Positions 5,520 through 13,367 of a DNA stretch of 15,131 nt are shown in pieces. Position numbers and translations under genes: made by a program. Position 1 is the stretch's first letter. Every line of letters begins with the position of its first letter. The stretch comes from an uncultured Eubacteriales bacterium. GTDB taxonomy: Bacteria; Bacillota; Clostridia; Oscillospirales; CAG-382. Below the pieces are notes generated by a model. That model was not told where the DNA came from. It searched no databases and saw only the letters and a list, made by a program, of their open reading frames with translations. The stretch lies in the NCBI GenBank assembly GCA_900550505.1, contig URSI01000011.1:1-15131 (forward strand), read 5' to 3'.

Positions 5520-7403
5520 ATGACGAAGCAAACAGCGACGGCGGTTATGTTTGAGGATGTTTTCGGCGACTGCTATGTTCATCTTGCACAGCCGCAGGAA
5601 CCTGACGGCGAGCGCGATTTCTTTGTGCCGCCGCATATGACTTTAGGCGCCATGCCCGGCGATATCGTTGAGGTAAGCATCAGATCTTTTTCGAGTGTAC
5701 CGGAGTCGTTTCGCTTTGTTTCTTCGCTTGCAAGAAGCGGACGGTGTTATCAATGTTACGCGACTGTCCGGCGTATACTCGATTATGCCGATGTGCTGTG
5801 CTCCGGACGCTTTGAGAGCGGCGAAGACGGAAGGTTCGTCGCAGATGACGAGCGTATAGCTCCGGTTCCGGTGTTCAAGACAAAACGGCAGTCCGTGACG
5901 GACGGGGCCAAGGTGCTGGCGTCGATAACCAGACGCAAGTATTCAAAGATCCATAAGGCTTCCGTTGTGAATTCTTACGGAGACAGCAGGCTTTTTGAGC
6001 CGAACTACCGCGCACAGCTTGATGAGGTGTGCGGGAATATGGGGTTTGATTCCGACGTGACCGTGCCTGTGCCGGCGGTGTCCGACGAAAGACAAGACTT
6101 ACGGGCCTTGGACACATTTGTTTTCGGTGCGTCTTCCGGCGGTATAGCCTGTTCGGTAGAAAAAAAAGACGACGGGTGGGTATTATATATACATTACGCG
6201 GATGTCGATTCTTTCGTGCCCCGCGGCAGTGAGGCGGATGCTTTGTTGGCGAAGCGTGTGCACAGCCTTGATACTCCGCGCAGCATGCTGCACTTTCTTC
6301 CCGAGCAGTTGGCACGTGCCGTTGCTTTCTCTGAAAAAGAGGACAGAGCCGCAGTCACACTCGTGCTTGACATCGATCCGGCGGGCGCCGTCAGGTCGCT
6401 GCACGCTGAGCGCAGCGTGATAAGCGCAGATGCTGCGTTTGACAGCGAATGCTTTGATAAACTGCTTTCGGGAGACCGTGATGCGACGGAGAAGCTGCAT
6501 TCGGAGAAACCGCGTACTTTTGAATCGCTCAGAGCGGCGTCGGAGCTGTGTCGGGTCTTAAAGCGCCAGGTTGCAGATGCTTTTTTCGGTACATCGCTTG
6601 TACCGTCTTTTGAGTTTCAGGGAGGGTCGCCTTCCGCCGTCACGGAGGCGCGGCGTTCCGTCTCCCGGAGCTTGTTCCGGTGCTGCCATGTGATGATCGG
6701 CGCTGCCGTGGCGACGCACTTGAGCGGCTTTCCACTCATATACAGGTATGCTCCTCTTCCGTCGGACGAACAGCTTTTGCCCTTTTTGAGGAGCGGTATC
6801 GGCGAAAGCGTGCAGCCGCTGCCGTTGAGATTAATGGAACTGTATTATACATCAGACACAGGTGTCCATGCAAAAACGAGATATGTTTTGGCATACCGCG
6901 CTGCCGTTGCAGAGGATATTTCGACTGTGCCAGTGTACAACAGTCTGTATGAACTTCCGGCCTTTGCGCCCGTAGAGTCACCGTGCGAGGATTACGCGGG
7001 TTTGTGTATGATACGGATATTAAAGGCGTGGATGGACGGCGACTGCGAGCTTGCACATACGATAGCTGCGGAAGCGGTAATGGCATATCGACGTGGGAAC
7101 GCGCGGCGTCGCCGTGCTGAAGCAAGACTTTTTGACATTACGATGGCTGAATACGTGTCGAATCTTCCGTACCCTGCAGAAGGTATCATTTCCGGGCTGA
7201 CGGACGGTGAGCTTGTCATCACTCTGGTGAATGGCGGGGTAGGTTATCTCAGACTTGAAGAGTTTGGACTAACTGACATTGATTTGTCGGCGTGCCCTGT
7301 GGTTTGGCATGGTGCGAAGCTTGACTTCGGATCGTATATCACGGTGCGGCTGGACAGCGTCTGTTTTGATAAGGGCAAGGCTTATTTCGTGCCGCACAGA
7401 TGA
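5520..7403 (+). CDS. rnr: RNase R/RNase II-family protein with a degenerate RNB catalytic site
   Basis: A 627-aa homologue of exoribonuclease R. Domain order matches the family: cold-shock-type domains (about 5-120, with RDFFVPP at 32-38 and AMPGDIVEV at 44-52), an RNB domain from about 190 (RQDLRALDTF, then GWVLYIHYADVDSFV at 219-233, later MIGAAVATHLSGFPLIYR) and an S1-like domain at about 550-627 (EGIISGLTDGELVITLVNGG). Active RNB enzymes carry four Asp in a TID...D.DD motif. Here the equivalent segment (199-214, TFVFGASSGGIACSVE) contains no Asp at all, and the later SPxRRY segment reads SPCEDY. It is therefore probably catalytically inactive, or acts as an RNA-binding protein; that is inference. 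Position directly after secG is the normal rnr locus in Firmicutes. AAGGAG lies 5 nt before the ATG. The symbol denotes family and locus, not proven activity. Confidence 0.82.
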   Translation: MTKQTATAVMFEDVFGDCYVHLAQPQEPDGERDFFVPPHMTLGAMPGDIVEVSIRSFSSVPESFRFVSSLARSGRCYQCYATVRRILDYADVLCSGRFESGEDGRFVADDERIAPVPVFKTKRQSVTDGAKVLASITRRKYSKIHKASVVNSYGDSRLFEPNYRAQLDEVCGNMGFDSDVTVPVPAVSDERQDLRALDTFVFGASSGGIACSVEKKDDGWVLYIHYADVDSFVPRGSEADALLAKRVHSLDTPRSMLHFLPEQLARAVAFSEKEDRAAVTLVLDIDPAGAVRSLHAERSVISADAAFDSECFDKLLSGDRDATEKLHSEKPRTFESLRAASELCRVLKRQVADAFFGTSLVPSFEFQGGSPSAVTEARRSVSRSLFRCCHVMIGAAVATHLSGFPLIYRYAPLPSDEQLLPFLRSGIGESVQPLPLRLMELYYTSDTGVHAKTRYVLAYRAAVAEDISTVPVYNSLYELPAFAPVESPCEDYAGLCMIRILKAWMDGDCELAHTIAAEAVMAYRRGNARRRRAEARLFDITMAEYVSNLPYPAEGIISGLTDGELVITLVNGGVGYLRLEEFGLTDIDLSACPVVWHGAKLDFGSYITVRLDSVCFDKGKAYFVPHR

Positions 7404-7405
7404 AT

Positions 7406-7421
7406 TGTTCCCCGTGGAACA
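7406..7421. promoter_or_regulatory. parS-like 16-bp inverted repeat
   Basis: TGTTCCCCGTGGAACA lies in the 38-bp gap between the RNase R-like gene and the lipoprotein gene. It has 6-bp arms (7406-7411 and 7416-7421) around CCGT. It differs at one base from the fully palindromic ParB-site form TGTTCCACGTGGAACA, and at two positions from TGTTNCACGTGAAACA. It could equally be a small RNA hairpin; only four T's follow, so it is a poor terminator. Confidence 0.35.
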
Positions 7422-7441
7422 TTTTCCGGAAAGAGGATATA

Positions 7442-8920
7442 ATGCACAGCAAGATCAAACAATGTTTCGTCGGTGCACTCACGGTGGCACTTTGCGTGTC
7501 GTTCGTCGGCTGCTTCGGCGGAGGGACTAACAGCAAAGTGGAAGCGCCGGACGAGCTTTCGCACGCGAGCGGGAGTGAAGGCATAGGCGACGGTTACCTG
7601 ACCGCGCAGCAATGGCTTGATACGCTTGAAACCCGCAATTATGAAGGATATCGATTCACGGTTGCCACAACACTTCAATATTCGTTTGTTCCCGAGGAAG
7701 AGAGTGGTCTGATCAGCACCGCTGTTTACGAGCGCAACCGAATGGTCGAGGAAAAATATAATATAACCATAGTTGAAAAGATATACGACAAGGAACAACT
7801 TCTCACGGAACAGAAAAAAGCCGCGCTGTCGGGTAAGGCGATAGGTGACGTTATAACCGCGCCCGGGGAACAGCTTGCGGTGCTTGCCGACAACAACCTG
7901 CTGATAAATTTGTATTCGCTGCCGTATTTTGATCCCCTGTCGGATTATATGCAACTTGACCTCGTAAAGGCTTCGACTGTCGCTCACACCATGTATGCTA
8001 TGTACGGAAGCGTGACCGATGTTTCAAATCATCTATGGGCCGTCTTTTACAATAAGGAAAGGCTCGAGGATCTGGATCTTACCGATCCTTATGAACGTGT
8101 CACGCAGGGAGATTGGACGTGGGACGCTTTCCTCGATATGGCAAACACGGCGGCGGGCGAAACGGTCGATGACAATTCGCCGGACCCCGAGAGTGACATA
8201 TACGGATTTGCATCGTATTTCAGCGACGAAGAGGATGACGACGGACTTTTCCATGCGGTATGGCAGTCGAGCGGAGAAAAATATCTCGGAGACACCTATT
8301 GGGTGGATAAACTGACGATCGCCGTGTCACCCGATATCACGGAAACACTTAAGGCAACGCTGAAGGCCGTGACATACAGGAACGGAGCACGTTTTAACGG
8401 GACGGGCGCTCAGGCATTGGAGGCATTCACGGACGGAAGACTGCTGTTTTATGTATACGAAATGTCCATAGCGGCGGCAATGGGAGAAAGCGGGATCTCG
8501 TGGGGGATAGTGCCGATGCCGAAGCTCACGGCACAGCAGGAGGATTATCACTGCTGGGTAGACCCTCAGACTCTGGCGCTCGGAGTGGCGGCAAGCGTTC
8601 CGGACACGGAAAGGACCGGGATAATACTGAACGCGCTTTGTGCAGCTTCTTTCGGTACGGTGAGCCAGGCAATTGAGGAGACATACCTCAACTATTATCT
8701 GACCAACAACAGCGCCGCAGTCATGCTCTTTGATTACGTGTTTGCCAAGGCACAGCTTGACCCTGTGCACATATACGGGGTCGGGATGCAGGAATTGGGA
8801 AAAGAGACGTACGATATCGTAAAAAGCAACCTGACTTCCTCGTCCAAGCTGAGCTCAAAGCTGCTGTCTTCAAGCAATCTTGAGCTTATAGAGGCGTATC
8901 TTAAGGAAAAGTTCAAATAA
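7442..8920 (+). CDS. Extracellular solute-binding lipoprotein (sugar ABC-transporter family 1 type)
   Basis: A 492-aa predicted lipoprotein. The signal peptide (1-23) has a hydrophobic core and lipobox FVGC with lipidated Cys24. A Gly/Ser-rich linker follows. The fold resembles large carbohydrate-binding components of ABC importers: ERNRMVEEKYNI near 97-108, GDVITAP near 135-141, LWAVFYNKERLEDLDL near 198-213 and WTWDAFLDMA near 225-234. Such proteins sit outside the membrane and hand ligand to a permease pair. No permease or ATPase gene is adjacent, so the ligand and partner are unknown and it may serve a transporter elsewhere. I start at the ATG at 7442 because AGAGG is 5 nt upstream and the lipoprotein signal begins there; an ATG at 7400 would overlap the previous stop and add 14 residues that spoil the signal peptide. 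A Ser/Leu/Lys-rich stretch (SSSKLSSKLLSSS) lies near the C-terminus. Confidence 0.85.
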   Translation: MHSKIKQCFVGALTVALCVSFVGCFGGGTNSKVEAPDELSHASGSEGIGDGYLTAQQWLDTLETRNYEGYRFTVATTLQYSFVPEEESGLISTAVYERNRMVEEKYNITIVEKIYDKEQLLTEQKKAALSGKAIGDVITAPGEQLAVLADNNLLINLYSLPYFDPLSDYMQLDLVKASTVAHTMYAMYGSVTDVSNHLWAVFYNKERLEDLDLTDPYERVTQGDWTWDAFLDMANTAAGETVDDNSPDPESDIYGFASYFSDEEDDDGLFHAVWQSSGEKYLGDTYWVDKLTIAVSPDITETLKATLKAVTYRNGARFNGTGAQALEAFTDGRLLFYVYEMSIAAAMGESGISWGIVPMPKLTAQQEDYHCWVDPQTLALGVAASVPDTERTGIILNALCAASFGTVSQAIEETYLNYYLTNNSAAVMLFDYVFAKAQLDPVHIYGVGMQELGKETYDIVKSNLTSSSKLSSKLLSSSNLELIEAYLKEKFK

Positions 8921-8985
8921 GCTCCATGCGACTACAACAACAAATCAAAATATATAAGTAAGCAATTGAGAAAGGAAAATCAGAA

Positions 8986-10170
8986 ATGCTCAACAAGAAA
9001 ACAGTCGAGGATATCGCCGTAAAGGGCAAAAGAGTGCTTGTCCGCTGCGATTTCAATGTGCCGCTGGACGGCAGCACGATCACAGATGACAAGAGGATAG
9101 TCGGTGCTCTTCCGACAATAAAATACCTTGTGTCACAGGGTGCACGTGTGATCCTCTGCTCACATCTCGGACGTCCGAAGGGCGAATTCAACATGAAGTA
9201 TACTTTGGCACCCGTTGCGGCAAGGCTTTCCGAGCTTCTCGGACAGAACGTCGTACTGGCATCGGATGTCATCGGTGAGGACGCGAAGTCCAAGGCGGCC
9301 GCGCTGAAGGACGGCGAGGTTATGCTGCTTGAAAATGTCCGCTTCCACAAGGAAGAGGAAAAGAACGATCCGGAGTTTGCAAAACAGCTTGCCTCTCTTG
9401 CTGAGATATATGTAAACGACGCGTTCGGTACGGCGCACAGAGCTCACGCTTCTACTGCCGGTGTAGCCGACTATCTGCCTGCCGTTTGCGGATATCTCAT
9501 CCAGAAAGAGATAGATATCATGGGCGGCGCGCTTTCCAACCCGAAACGTCCGTTTGTCGCGATACTCGGCGGCGCTAAGGTTTCGGATAAGATAGGCGTT
9601 ATAAACAACCTGATCGACAAGGTGGACGCGATCATAGTCGGCGGCGGCATGGCGTATACCTTTGCAAAAGCCTTCGGCGGCAAGATAGGCACATCACTCT
9701 GTGAGGAAGATAAGCTTGACCTTGCACGCGAACTCGTGGAAAAGGCAAAGAAAAACAATGTGGAATTCCTGCTTCCGACAGATACCGTATGTGCGAAGGA
9801 ATTCAATAACGACTCCGAGCAGAAAGTCTTCCCGACCGATGCGATCGAAGACGGTTGGATGGGTCTTGACATAGGCGACAAGACCATAGAGGCATTTACC
9901 GCTCGCATCAAGGGTGCCGGCACGGTGATCTGGAACGGACCTATGGGCGTTTTTGAGTTTGATAATTTTGCCAAGGGCACAAAAGCCATAGCAAAGGCTG
10001 TTGCCGAGTCCGGTGCTATTTCGATAATCGGCGGCGGCGACAGCGCGGCTGCGGTAGAAAAATTAGGTTTTGCAGACAAAATAACCCATATCTCGACCGG
10101 CGGCGGCGCATCGCTGGAGTTCCTTGAGGGCATCGAATTGCCCGGTATCGCCTGCCTGCAGGACAAATGA
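8986..10170 (+). CDS. pgk: Phosphoglycerate kinase
   Basis: Transfers phosphate between 1,3-bisphosphoglycerate and ADP, the first ATP-yielding step of glycolysis; cytoplasmic. At 394 aa it has the usual bacterial length. The two-domain signature is complete: RCDFNVPL near 20-27, SHLGRPKG near 59-66, LLENVRFHKEEEKND near 114-128, NDAFGTAHRAHAS near 144-156, ILGGAKVSDKI in the hinge region near 193-203, WNGPMGVFE near 315-323, and the nucleotide-binding GGGDSAAAVEKLG near 348-360. AAAGGA precedes the ATG by 9-10 nt. tpiA follows after 52 bp with no terminator between, so the two are probably co-transcribed. gap, the usual upstream partner, is absent; the orphan lipoprotein gene takes its place 65 bp upstream. 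Confidence 0.98.
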   Translation: MLNKKTVEDIAVKGKRVLVRCDFNVPLDGSTITDDKRIVGALPTIKYLVSQGARVILCSHLGRPKGEFNMKYTLAPVAARLSELLGQNVVLASDVIGEDAKSKAAALKDGEVMLLENVRFHKEEEKNDPEFAKQLASLAEIYVNDAFGTAHRAHASTAGVADYLPAVCGYLIQKEIDIMGGALSNPKRPFVAILGGAKVSDKIGVINNLIDKVDAIIVGGGMAYTFAKAFGGKIGTSLCEEDKLDLARELVEKAKKNNVEFLLPTDTVCAKEFNNDSEQKVFPTDAIEDGWMGLDIGDKTIEAFTARIKGAGTVIWNGPMGVFEFDNFAKGTKAIAKAVAESGAISIIGGGDSAAAVEKLGFADKITHISTGGGASLEFLEGIELPGIACLQDK

Positions 10171-10222
10171 TGCGGCGGACGGTCGGTGCTCAGCAAGAAT
10201 AAGGATCGGAGAGAAACAGGAA

Positions 10223-10984
10223 ATGAGAAAGAAAGTTATAGCAGGCAACTGGAAGATGAATCTCGGGCCGAAGAAGGCAGCAGAGCTCATCGATGCGATA
10301 AAGACCGAGATAGCCGGGAAAAAGACTGACGGCTGCGACATTATCGTATGTGTGCCCTATGTTGACCTTGCCGCGGCGGTTGAGGCGTGCAAGGGAAGCG
10401 TGATAGAGGTCGGCGCGCAGAATGTCCATTGGGCGGAAAAAGGCGCATTCACCGGTGAGATCAGCTGTGATATGCTGAAAGAACTCGGCGTAGGATGCGT
10501 GATAATAGGTCACAGCGAGCGCAGGCAGTATTTCGGCGAGACCGACGCTACCGTCAATATGCGGGTCAAGGCGGCGCTGGCAGCGGGAATGAAGGTAATA
10601 CTTTGCGTCGGAGAGCTGCTTGAACAGCGTGAAGCCGGCATCACCGCCGAGATCGTGTCCATGCAGACCAAGGCTGCGCTTGCAGGCGTAGAAGCGGAAC
10701 AGCTCGGACGTGTGATAATTGCATACGAGCCGGTCTGGGCGATCGGCACCGGCCGCACCGCTACGGCAGATCAGGCAGACGAGGTCAACGGGATCATACG
10801 CGGAGTGGTCGGAGAGCTTTACGGCAAGGATGCGGCCGAGAACCTGACCGTGCAGTACGGCGGTTCCATGAACGCCGGCAACGCGGCGGAACTCCTTGCA
10901 AAGCCGAACGTGGACGGCGGTCTCATAGGCGGCGCGTCTTTGAAGGCACCTGATTTTGCAACGATAATCGCAGCGGCACAGTGA
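10223..10984 (+). CDS. tpiA: Triosephosphate isomerase
   Basis: Interconverts dihydroxyacetone phosphate and glyceraldehyde 3-phosphate in glycolysis. The protein is 253 aa, the normal length. Catalytic residues are all present: Lys11 in GNWKMN (8-13), His97 in IIGHSERR (94-101), Glu169 in AYEPVWAIGTG (167-177), and the phosphate-gripping YGGSM (212-216) and GGLIGGASL near 232-240. I start at ATG 10223 (MRKKVIAGNW), which is the standard N-terminus, with GGAGAG 9 nt upstream. A longer reading from 10124 would overlap the end of pgk by 47 bp and add 33 residues without family support. A strong terminator follows directly. Confidence 0.98.
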   Translation: MRKKVIAGNWKMNLGPKKAAELIDAIKTEIAGKKTDGCDIIVCVPYVDLAAAVEACKGSVIEVGAQNVHWAEKGAFTGEISCDMLKELGVGCVIIGHSERRQYFGETDATVNMRVKAALAAGMKVILCVGELLEQREAGITAEIVSMQTKAALAGVEAEQLGRVIIAYEPVWAIGTGRTATADQADEVNGIIRGVVGELYGKDAAENLTVQYGGSMNAGNAAELLAKPNVDGGLIGGASLKAPDFATIIAAAQ

Positions 10985-11000
10985 TCTTTGCAAAAAGCGT

Positions 11001-11038
11001 CGTGAACGGATCATGCGGTCCGTTCACGGCGCGTTTTT
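11001..11038 (+). terminator. Strong intrinsic terminator after tpiA
   Basis: A perfect 10-bp stem (CGTGAACGGA at 11001-11010 with TCCGTTCACG at 11019-11028) has an 8-nt loop. It is followed by a T5 run at 11034-11038. It starts 16 bp after the tpiA stop and separates the glycolytic genes from the regulator that follows. Confidence 0.9.
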
Positions 11039-11053
11039 GAAGGGGGAAAGAGT

Positions 11054-11911
11054 ATGAACTCATCGGTGCTTACACTTATCGAAGAGCGGCTGGGCAAACT
11101 TTCCAAGAGCCACCGCCGCATAGCCCGTTATATACTCGACAACAGCGAAACGGCGGCGTATCAAACCGCGACGCGGCTGGGCGCAAGCGCGGGCGTATCC
11201 GAATCTACCGTGATAAGATTTGCCAACGCTCTGGGCTTTGAGGGATATCCGGAGCTGCAGGCGCAGCTGAGACTTGCCATAAAACGCAGGCTGACGTCGG
11301 TGCAGCGCATAAAGCTGGGAGATGAACGCTTCGGCGACGACGTGTTGGGCACGGTGATCGCAAACGATATCGAAAACCTGCGCAGCACTCTTTCGACGGT
11401 TTCACCGGCGGAATTTGAGGCGGTTATCGATTCACTGGTGAGTGCACAGCGTATTTACATCATAGGCGTGCGCTCTGCGGCATCGCTTGCGTCGTTCCTG
11501 TACTTTTATTTCGGCGTTATATTTGATAATGCGCTGCTCGTGCGGGCACCGAGCAGCGAGGGCGTTTTTGAGGAGCTGCTTCGGGTAAGCGAACGTGACG
11601 CCGTCATCGGTATAAGCTTTCCCCGGTATTCCAAGCGCACCGTAGATGCGATGGATTTTGCCAAGAAACGCGGCGCAAAGGTGATAGCGCTGACCGACAG
11701 CGTCGGCTCACCTGTGGCTGAAAATGCAGATCACGTGCTTGTCGCGAAAAATGATATGGTCTCTGTCGTAGATTCGCTCGTCGCGCCGCTTTCTCTGATC
11801 AATGCGCTGGTCGTCGGCGTGTGCCGGAGAAGAAAAGCCGAGACTGCGGCCGTATACTCCGAGCTTGAGGAGATCTGGGATGAGTACAACACCTTTGACA
11901 AGCGACTTTGA
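11054..11911 (+). CDS. RpiR/MurR-family transcriptional regulator (HTH plus SIS domain)
   Basis: A 285-aa DNA-binding regulator of the RpiR family, whose members sense phosphosugars and control sugar or amino-sugar genes. The N-terminal RpiR helix-turn-helix covers about 1-77, with KSHRRIARYILDN near 18-30 and the recognition segment LGASAGVSESTVIRFANALGF at about 42-62 (ending in the typical GFEGYPEL). The sugar-isomerase SIS domain covers about 125-255: IYIIGVRSAASL near 134-145, GISFPRYSKRTVDAM near 186-200 and GAKVIALTDS near 207-216. A GGGGG Shine-Dalgarno lies about 7 nt before the ATG. It is separated from tpiA by a terminator, so its expression is probably independent; no clear promoter is visible in the short gap. 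The controlled genes and the effector are unknown; the neighbouring glycolytic and binding-protein genes are possible targets (inference). Confidence 0.9.
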   Translation: MNSSVLTLIEERLGKLSKSHRRIARYILDNSETAAYQTATRLGASAGVSESTVIRFANALGFEGYPELQAQLRLAIKRRLTSVQRIKLGDERFGDDVLGTVIANDIENLRSTLSTVSPAEFEAVIDSLVSAQRIYIIGVRSAASLASFLYFYFGVIFDNALLVRAPSSEGVFEELLRVSERDAVIGISFPRYSKRTVDAMDFAKKRGAKVIALTDSVGSPVAENADHVLVAKNDMVSVVDSLVAPLSLINALVVGVCRRRKAETAAVYSELEEIWDEYNTFDKRL

Positions 11912-13133
11912 CGTTGCCGTTATCGGCGGCGGAGCCGCCGGTCTTGCGGCGTCCGGCTTCTGTGCGCGGTCCGGGCTGCGCACCGTGTTGATCGAAAAAA
12001 ACCGCCAAATGGGCAGAAAGCTTGCCATCACCGGCAAAGGTCGCTGCAACGTGACCAACGACTGTACGCGTGAGGAACTGCTTGAAAACGTGCCGGTAAA
12101 TCCCAAATTCCTCTACGCAGCCGTATCGTCCTTTGGTCCTGCCGACACGATGCGGCTTTTTGAGTCGCTCGGTGTGGAGCTGAAGGTCGAACGCGGAAGG
12201 CGTGTATTTCCCGTGAGCGACTGTGCGAGGGATATAGTTTCGGCGCTGAACAGATACAGCTCGGGCGCCGTGCGGGTACACGCTGCGGTAGAAAGCGTAC
12301 ACGGTGCCGGGACGGGCTTTGAGCTGAGACTGCGCGGTCGCTGTTTCGAGACGATACGCGCGCGTGCGGTTCTTATTTGTACCGGGGGAGTTTCATATCC
12401 CGCGACAGGTTCGACAGGCGACGGATATCGATTTGCCGCCGGATTCGGTCATACCGTGATACCTCCCAAGCCGTCGCTCGTGCCGCTTGTATCTGACGAC
12501 CCTTTTTGCGCGCAGTGCATGGGTCTTTCGCTGAAGAACACGGGTGTCGCGTTCTATCGTGGTGAAAAGCGGCTTTATGCCGAGCAGGGCGAAATGCTTT
12601 TCACTCATTTCGGGGTGAGCGGTCCGGTGATACTGTCGTCCTCTGCGCATCTGCGCAGCTTTCCCGTCACGATGCGGCTGGACCTGAAGCCGGCACTGGA
12701 CGAGAAGACGCTCGACAGACGGGTGACGGGCGATCTTGCCGGGAATTCCAACCGTTTGCTGCAAAACAGTCTTGACAGGCTGCTGCCGATGAAGCTGATA
12801 CATCCGTTTATCATGAGGACCGGTCTTGACCCGGAAAAGAGATCACGGGACATTACGAGAGCCGAGCGCGGTGTGATCGTTGCGTTATTGAAGCGTCTTG
12901 AGATCAAGGTGACAGGCACGCGTCCGGTGAGCGAGGCGATAGTGACGTCCGGAGGTGTGAGCGTCAGGGAGCTCAAGCCGACGACGATGGAATCGAAAAT
13001 AGTGCGCGGGCTTTTTTTTGCCGGCGAAGTAATAGATGTGGATGCTTACACCGGAGGATACAACCTGCAGATAGCGTTTTCCACGGCGATGGCGGCAGCG
13101 CGCGGTGTGATATCATATATAAATGAGGGCTGA
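11880..13133 (+). CDS. BaiN/YhiN (HI0933)-family FAD-dependent oxidoreductase
   Basis: A 417-aa flavoprotein of the HI0933-like family, annotated variously as BaiN or NAD(P)/FAD-dependent oxidoreductase; the natural substrate of most members is unknown. FAD binding is shown by VAVIGGGAAGLAAS (12-25), an acidic residue ending the second strand (VLIEKNRQMGRKL, Glu39) and the family hallmark KGRCNVTN (53-60). Further signatures are TGGVSYPATGSTGDGY (168-183), GEMLFTHFGVSGP (237-249), TSGGVSVREL (356-365) and the C-terminal LFFAGEVIDVDAYTGGYN with QIAFSTA following. The ATG at 11880 overlaps the last 32 bp of the rpiR-type gene, with GAGGAG 7 nt upstream inside that gene, so the two are very likely translationally coupled. 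A longer ORF from 11802 lacks family support in its first 26 residues. Confidence 0.9.
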   Translation: MSTTPLTSDFDVAVIGGGAAGLAASGFCARSGLRTVLIEKNRQMGRKLAITGKGRCNVTNDCTREELLENVPVNPKFLYAAVSSFGPADTMRLFESLGVELKVERGRRVFPVSDCARDIVSALNRYSSGAVRVHAAVESVHGAGTGFELRLRGRCFETIRARAVLICTGGVSYPATGSTGDGYRFAAGFGHTVIPPKPSLVPLVSDDPFCAQCMGLSLKNTGVAFYRGEKRLYAEQGEMLFTHFGVSGPVILSSSAHLRSFPVTMRLDLKPALDEKTLDRRVTGDLAGNSNRLLQNSLDRLLPMKLIHPFIMRTGLDPEKRSRDITRAERGVIVALLKRLEIKVTGTRPVSEAIVTSGGVSVRELKPTTMESKIVRGLFFAGEVIDVDAYTGGYNLQIAFSTAMAAARGVISYINEG

Positions 13134-13144
13134 AACAAAAAACG

Positions 13145-13205
13145 GCTCCGTCGGGTGTGGCTGAACTTTCCCGAGCTGTGCGGACAGTATAAAAAGAACC
13201 CCTTT
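13145..13205 (+). repeat. Left copy of a diverged intergenic element (inverted relative to 14027-14118)
   Basis: Two blocks match the element downstream of the ligase gene, read on the opposite strand. GCTCCGTCGGGT (13145-13156) is identical over 12 bases. The block CGGACA...AAAAAGAACCCCT (13181-13202) resembles CGGACA...AAAAAGACCCCT there. It begins 11 bp after the oxidoreductase stop. The left copy lacks the hairpins found between the two blocks in the right copy. Confidence 0.5.
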
Positions 13206-13259
13206 TGGGCACTTTCCGTAGAGAAGTGAACAATCACGTCTGCAGAGACGGCGAGCATC

Positions 13260-13280
13260 GGATTTTGCCCCTAAAAATCC
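13260..13280. other. Small inverted repeat before the terminator
   Basis: GGATTTT (13260-13266) pairs with AAAATCC (13274-13280) around a 7-nt loop, and just upstream CGTCT/AGACG encloses a 4-nt loop. These add to a run of hairpins in the gap after the oxidoreductase gene. The 234-bp gap (13134-13367) holds the left repeat copy, these hairpins and the terminator; I see no gene in it. Confidence 0.35.
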
Positions 13281-13286
13281 TTAGAA

Positions 13287-13325
13287 AAGCACCATCTAAA
13301 GTGGTTCTTCAGATGGTGCTTTTTT
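13287..13325. terminator. Bidirectional intrinsic terminator between convergent genes
   Basis: AAGCACCATCT (13287-13297) pairs perfectly with AGATGGTGCTT (13311-13321) around a 13-nt loop. A T run follows on the plus strand (13320-13325), and the mirrored A's at 13285-13288 give TTTT on the minus strand. It lies between the rightward oxidoreductase gene and the leftward kinase gene and can serve both. Confidence 0.88.
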
Positions 13326-13367
13326 GCGTCCACGCCAGGAGGACAGTTATAAACTGGAATATAATTT

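Noticed and set aside
7400..7441. Start of the lipoprotein at the ATG overlapping the previous stop
   Set aside because: It would put 14 residues, including charged ones, ahead of a clean lipoprotein signal peptide; the ATG at 7442 has AGAGG in front.
9471..10196. Long antisense ORF opposite pgk
   Set aside because: It lies wholly across a certain gene, has a Ser/Pro-rich shadow composition and matches no family; other long antisense frames over ribF, the DacF-like gene and tpiA were rejected for the same reason.
10124..10222. Longer start for triosephosphate isomerase overlapping pgk
   Set aside because: The extra 33 residues have no family support; the ATG at 10223 gives the standard N-terminus MRKKVIAGNW and has its own ribosome-binding site.
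11802..11879. Longer start for the FAD oxidoreductase inside the regulator gene
   Set aside because: The extra 26 residues are the regulator gene read in another frame; GAGGAG is placed for the ATG at 11880.
13046..13258. Minus-strand ORF after the oxidoreductase gene
   Set aside because: It overlaps the oxidoreductase 3' end and the repeat element, lacks a ribosome-binding site, and its sequence is explained by the repeat.
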